Both the position numbers and the translations under genes were made by a program. Below, in pieces: positions 62,592 through 64,000 of a DNA stretch of 64,000 nt. Each line of letters begins with the position of its first letter. Positions within the stretch are counted from its first letter, which is position 1. Where the stretch lies: the NCBI GenBank assembly GCA_003246205.1, contig QKBC01000013.1, forward strand, positions 1 to 64,000. Direction: 5' to 3'. Source of the DNA: Flavobacterium haoranii. GTDB taxonomy: Bacteria; Bacteroidota; Bacteroidia; Flavobacteriales; Flavobacteriaceae. Below the pieces are notes generated by a model. That model saw only the letters and a list, made by a program, of their open reading frames with translations. It did not search any database and was not told the DNA's origin.

Positions 62592-64000
62592 TTATATAAT
62601 TTCTTTTTCCGCAAGCTGTTTAAAATATAAGTCCTTGTAGTAACCTTCTACTGCTAATAGTTGATTATGTGTGCCTTGCTGAATAATTTTGCCTTCATCC
62701 AGAATAATAATTTGAGAAGCATTTTTAGCAGAAGATACTCTATGACTTACAATGATTGTAGTAAGGTCTTGCGAAAAAGTATTCAGGTTTCCTAAAATTT
62801 GTTCTTCGGTTTCTGTATCAACAGCGCTTAAACAATCGTCTAACAGTAAGATAGGTGCTTTTTTAATCAATGCTCTGGCAATAGAAACACGTTGTTTTTG
62901 TCCGCCCGACAGTGTAATTCCTCTTTCTCCTAAAATAGTTTGGTAACCGTTTTTAAAATGGAGTATATTTTCATGTACTGCTGCTAATTTCGCTGCTTGG
63001 ATTACTTCTTCTTCTGTTGCATTTTCATTTCCGAATTTGATATTATTTTCTATACTATCTGAAAACAGAAAAGCATCTTGTGGCACGACACTGATAGCAT
63101 TACGTAAGTCGTTGAGGTTGATTTGGTCAATACGAACATTATCAATTGAAATTTTTCCGGTTTCAATGTCATACAAACGGCTAATGAGAGATAGAAGTGT
63201 CGATTTTCCCGAACCGGTTTTTCCTAAAATGGCTAAAGTTTCTCCGGGTTTAATTTGAAAGCTGACATTATTTAAGGCTCTAATTTGAGTATCCGGATAA
63301 ATAAAGCTTACATTTTCAAAATGGATATTACCTTTAATATCAAAATGTTGATTGGTTTTATTAGTGATTTCAGGTTCTGTATGTAAAAATTCATTAATTC
63401 TTTTTTGCGAAGCTTCTGCTTCCTGAACTAATGATGATACCCAACCTAAAGAAGCAACCGGCCACGTCAGCATGTTAATATATAAAATGAATTGAGCAAT
63501 GATACCAATGTCTGGAATATCACCATTGATGTACATCATACCTCCAACATAAATTACAACAAGATTACTCAATCCGATTAGTAATATCATTAATGGTCCG
63601 AATAAGGAATTGACGATTGCCAGATTCATAAATTTATTGCGGCTGTCTTCTGTTAAATCAGTAAACTCTTTTTCTTTTTGTTTCTCTATAGCATAAGCTT
63701 TTATCACTCTGATACCTGAAAACATTTCCTGAGCAAAAGAAGATAGAGTAGAAAGGTTAGCCTGAAAAATACCACTTCTTTTATTGATTTCTGAGCTTAT
63801 CTTAAAGATTCCGTAGGAAAGTAACGGTAAAGGCAGTAAAGAATATAAAGTAAGTTTCGGTGAAATGTTATACATATAAATAATTACCATAGTAAAACGA
63901 ACCAAAGTATTCAATGAATACATTACCGCCGGTCCAACATACATTCTTACTTTACTGACATCTTCACTAATACGATTCATTAAATCTCCTGTCCGATTTT
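62592..64000 (-). CDS. ABC exporter half-transporter (permease-ATPase), 5' truncated by window end
   Basis: The frame continues past the internal ATG at 63980 to the window end, reading RTGDLMNRISEDVSKVR, the conserved cytoplasmic loop of type IV ABC exporters. The N-terminal ~100 residues are therefore missing. Visible: four TM helices of the permease, then the ATPase with Walker A ILGKTGSGKSTLLSL, Q-loop VVPQDAFLFSDSI, signature LSGGQKQRVSIARALI, Walker B ILLLDDCLSAVD and H-loop IVSHRVS. Half-transporters of this kind export lipids, drugs or peptides as homo- or heterodimers; the substrate is not readable. It ends 70 bp beyond the DUF3276 start. Confidence 0.92.
   Translation of the reverse strand, partial: NRTGDLMNRISEDVSKVRMYVGPAVMYSLNTLVRFTMVIIYMYNISPKLTLYSLLPLPLLSYGIFKISSEINKRSGIFQANLSTLSSFAQEMFSGIRVIKAYAIEKQKEKEFTDLTEDSRNKFMNLAIVNSLFGPLMILLIGLSNLVVIYVGGMMYINGDIPDIGIIAQFILYINMLTWPVASLGWVSSLVQEAEASQKRINEFLHTEPEITNKTNQHFDIKGNIHFENVSFIYPDTQIRALNNVSFQIKPGETLAILGKTGSGKSTLLSLISRLYDIETGKISIDNVRIDQINLNDLRNAISVVPQDAFLFSDSIENNIKFGNENATEEEVIQAAKLAAVHENILHFKNGYQTILGERGITLSGGQKQRVSIARALIKKAPILLLDDCLSAVDTETEEQILGNLNTFSQDLTTIIVSHRVSSAKNASQIIILDEGKIIQQGTHNQLLAVEGYYKDLYFKQLAEKEII

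Overview
The window looks like the chromosome of a Flavobacteriaceae member, most likely Flavobacterium or a close relative. The evidence is AT-rich DNA with weak Shine-Dalgarno signals, promoters of the TAnnTTTG type, a type IX secretion (T9SS) type B C-terminal domain, TonB-receptor/DUF4249 and HYC_CC_PP families, a cyclophilin-FKBP fusion, monomeric isocitrate dehydrogenase, and several exported proteins whose signal peptide is followed by a VGIGTTSPNA-type motif. I see no insertion sequence, prophage, CRISPR array or plasmid gene.

Layout. 1-3.6 kb: 3' part of a giant surface repeat protein made of near-identical 237-bp units. 3.7-11.3 kb: five-gene Cu(I)/Ag(I) efflux operon (HYC_CC_PP protein, CusA-like RND pump, TolC-like channel, CusB-like adaptor, HMA lipoprotein). 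11.5-15.0 kb: membrane proteins of DUF3592-like type and an FAD monooxygenase with duplicated promoter motifs. 15.3 kb: tRNA-Ser(UGA). 15.6-23.0 kb: a TauE/SafE permease, then a minus-strand cell-envelope operon (tpx, dgkA-like, ftsK, LolA-like, LptF/G-like, ribB with a degenerate second domain). 23.1-28.1 kb: a BatA-domain protein overlapping a dihydroorotase homologue without its metal ligands, plus small genes. 28.2-36.2 kb: VGIGTT-type surface proteins and a tight six-gene operon (51-aa small ORF, C2/C39-like protein, OmpA-like protein, unknown protein, S74-chaperone protein, VGIGTT-type protein). 36.3-41.1 kb: a hybrid two-component regulator and uvrB. 41.2-47.7 kb: a TonB receptor, DUF4249 lipoprotein, thiamine pyrophosphokinase and PagL-like group. 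47.8-54.1 kb: icd, rplS with a probable autoregulatory leader, an AraC/alcohol dehydrogenase pair, trmD. 54.5-64 kb: dual immunophilin, UbiB-family kinase, a MarR regulator with a clear palindromic operator, a thioredoxin-like protein, CsaA-like protein, DUF3276 protein, and an ABC exporter cut by the window end.

Most of the window is ordinary core genome. The parts least explained by known systems are the six-gene surface operon at 30.3-36.2 kb, the catalytically dead dihydroorotase coupled to a BatA protein, the RibBA whose cyclohydrolase half has lost its active site, and the MarR-plus-secreted-protein unit. All functional statements come from motif recognition by eye; no search was run.
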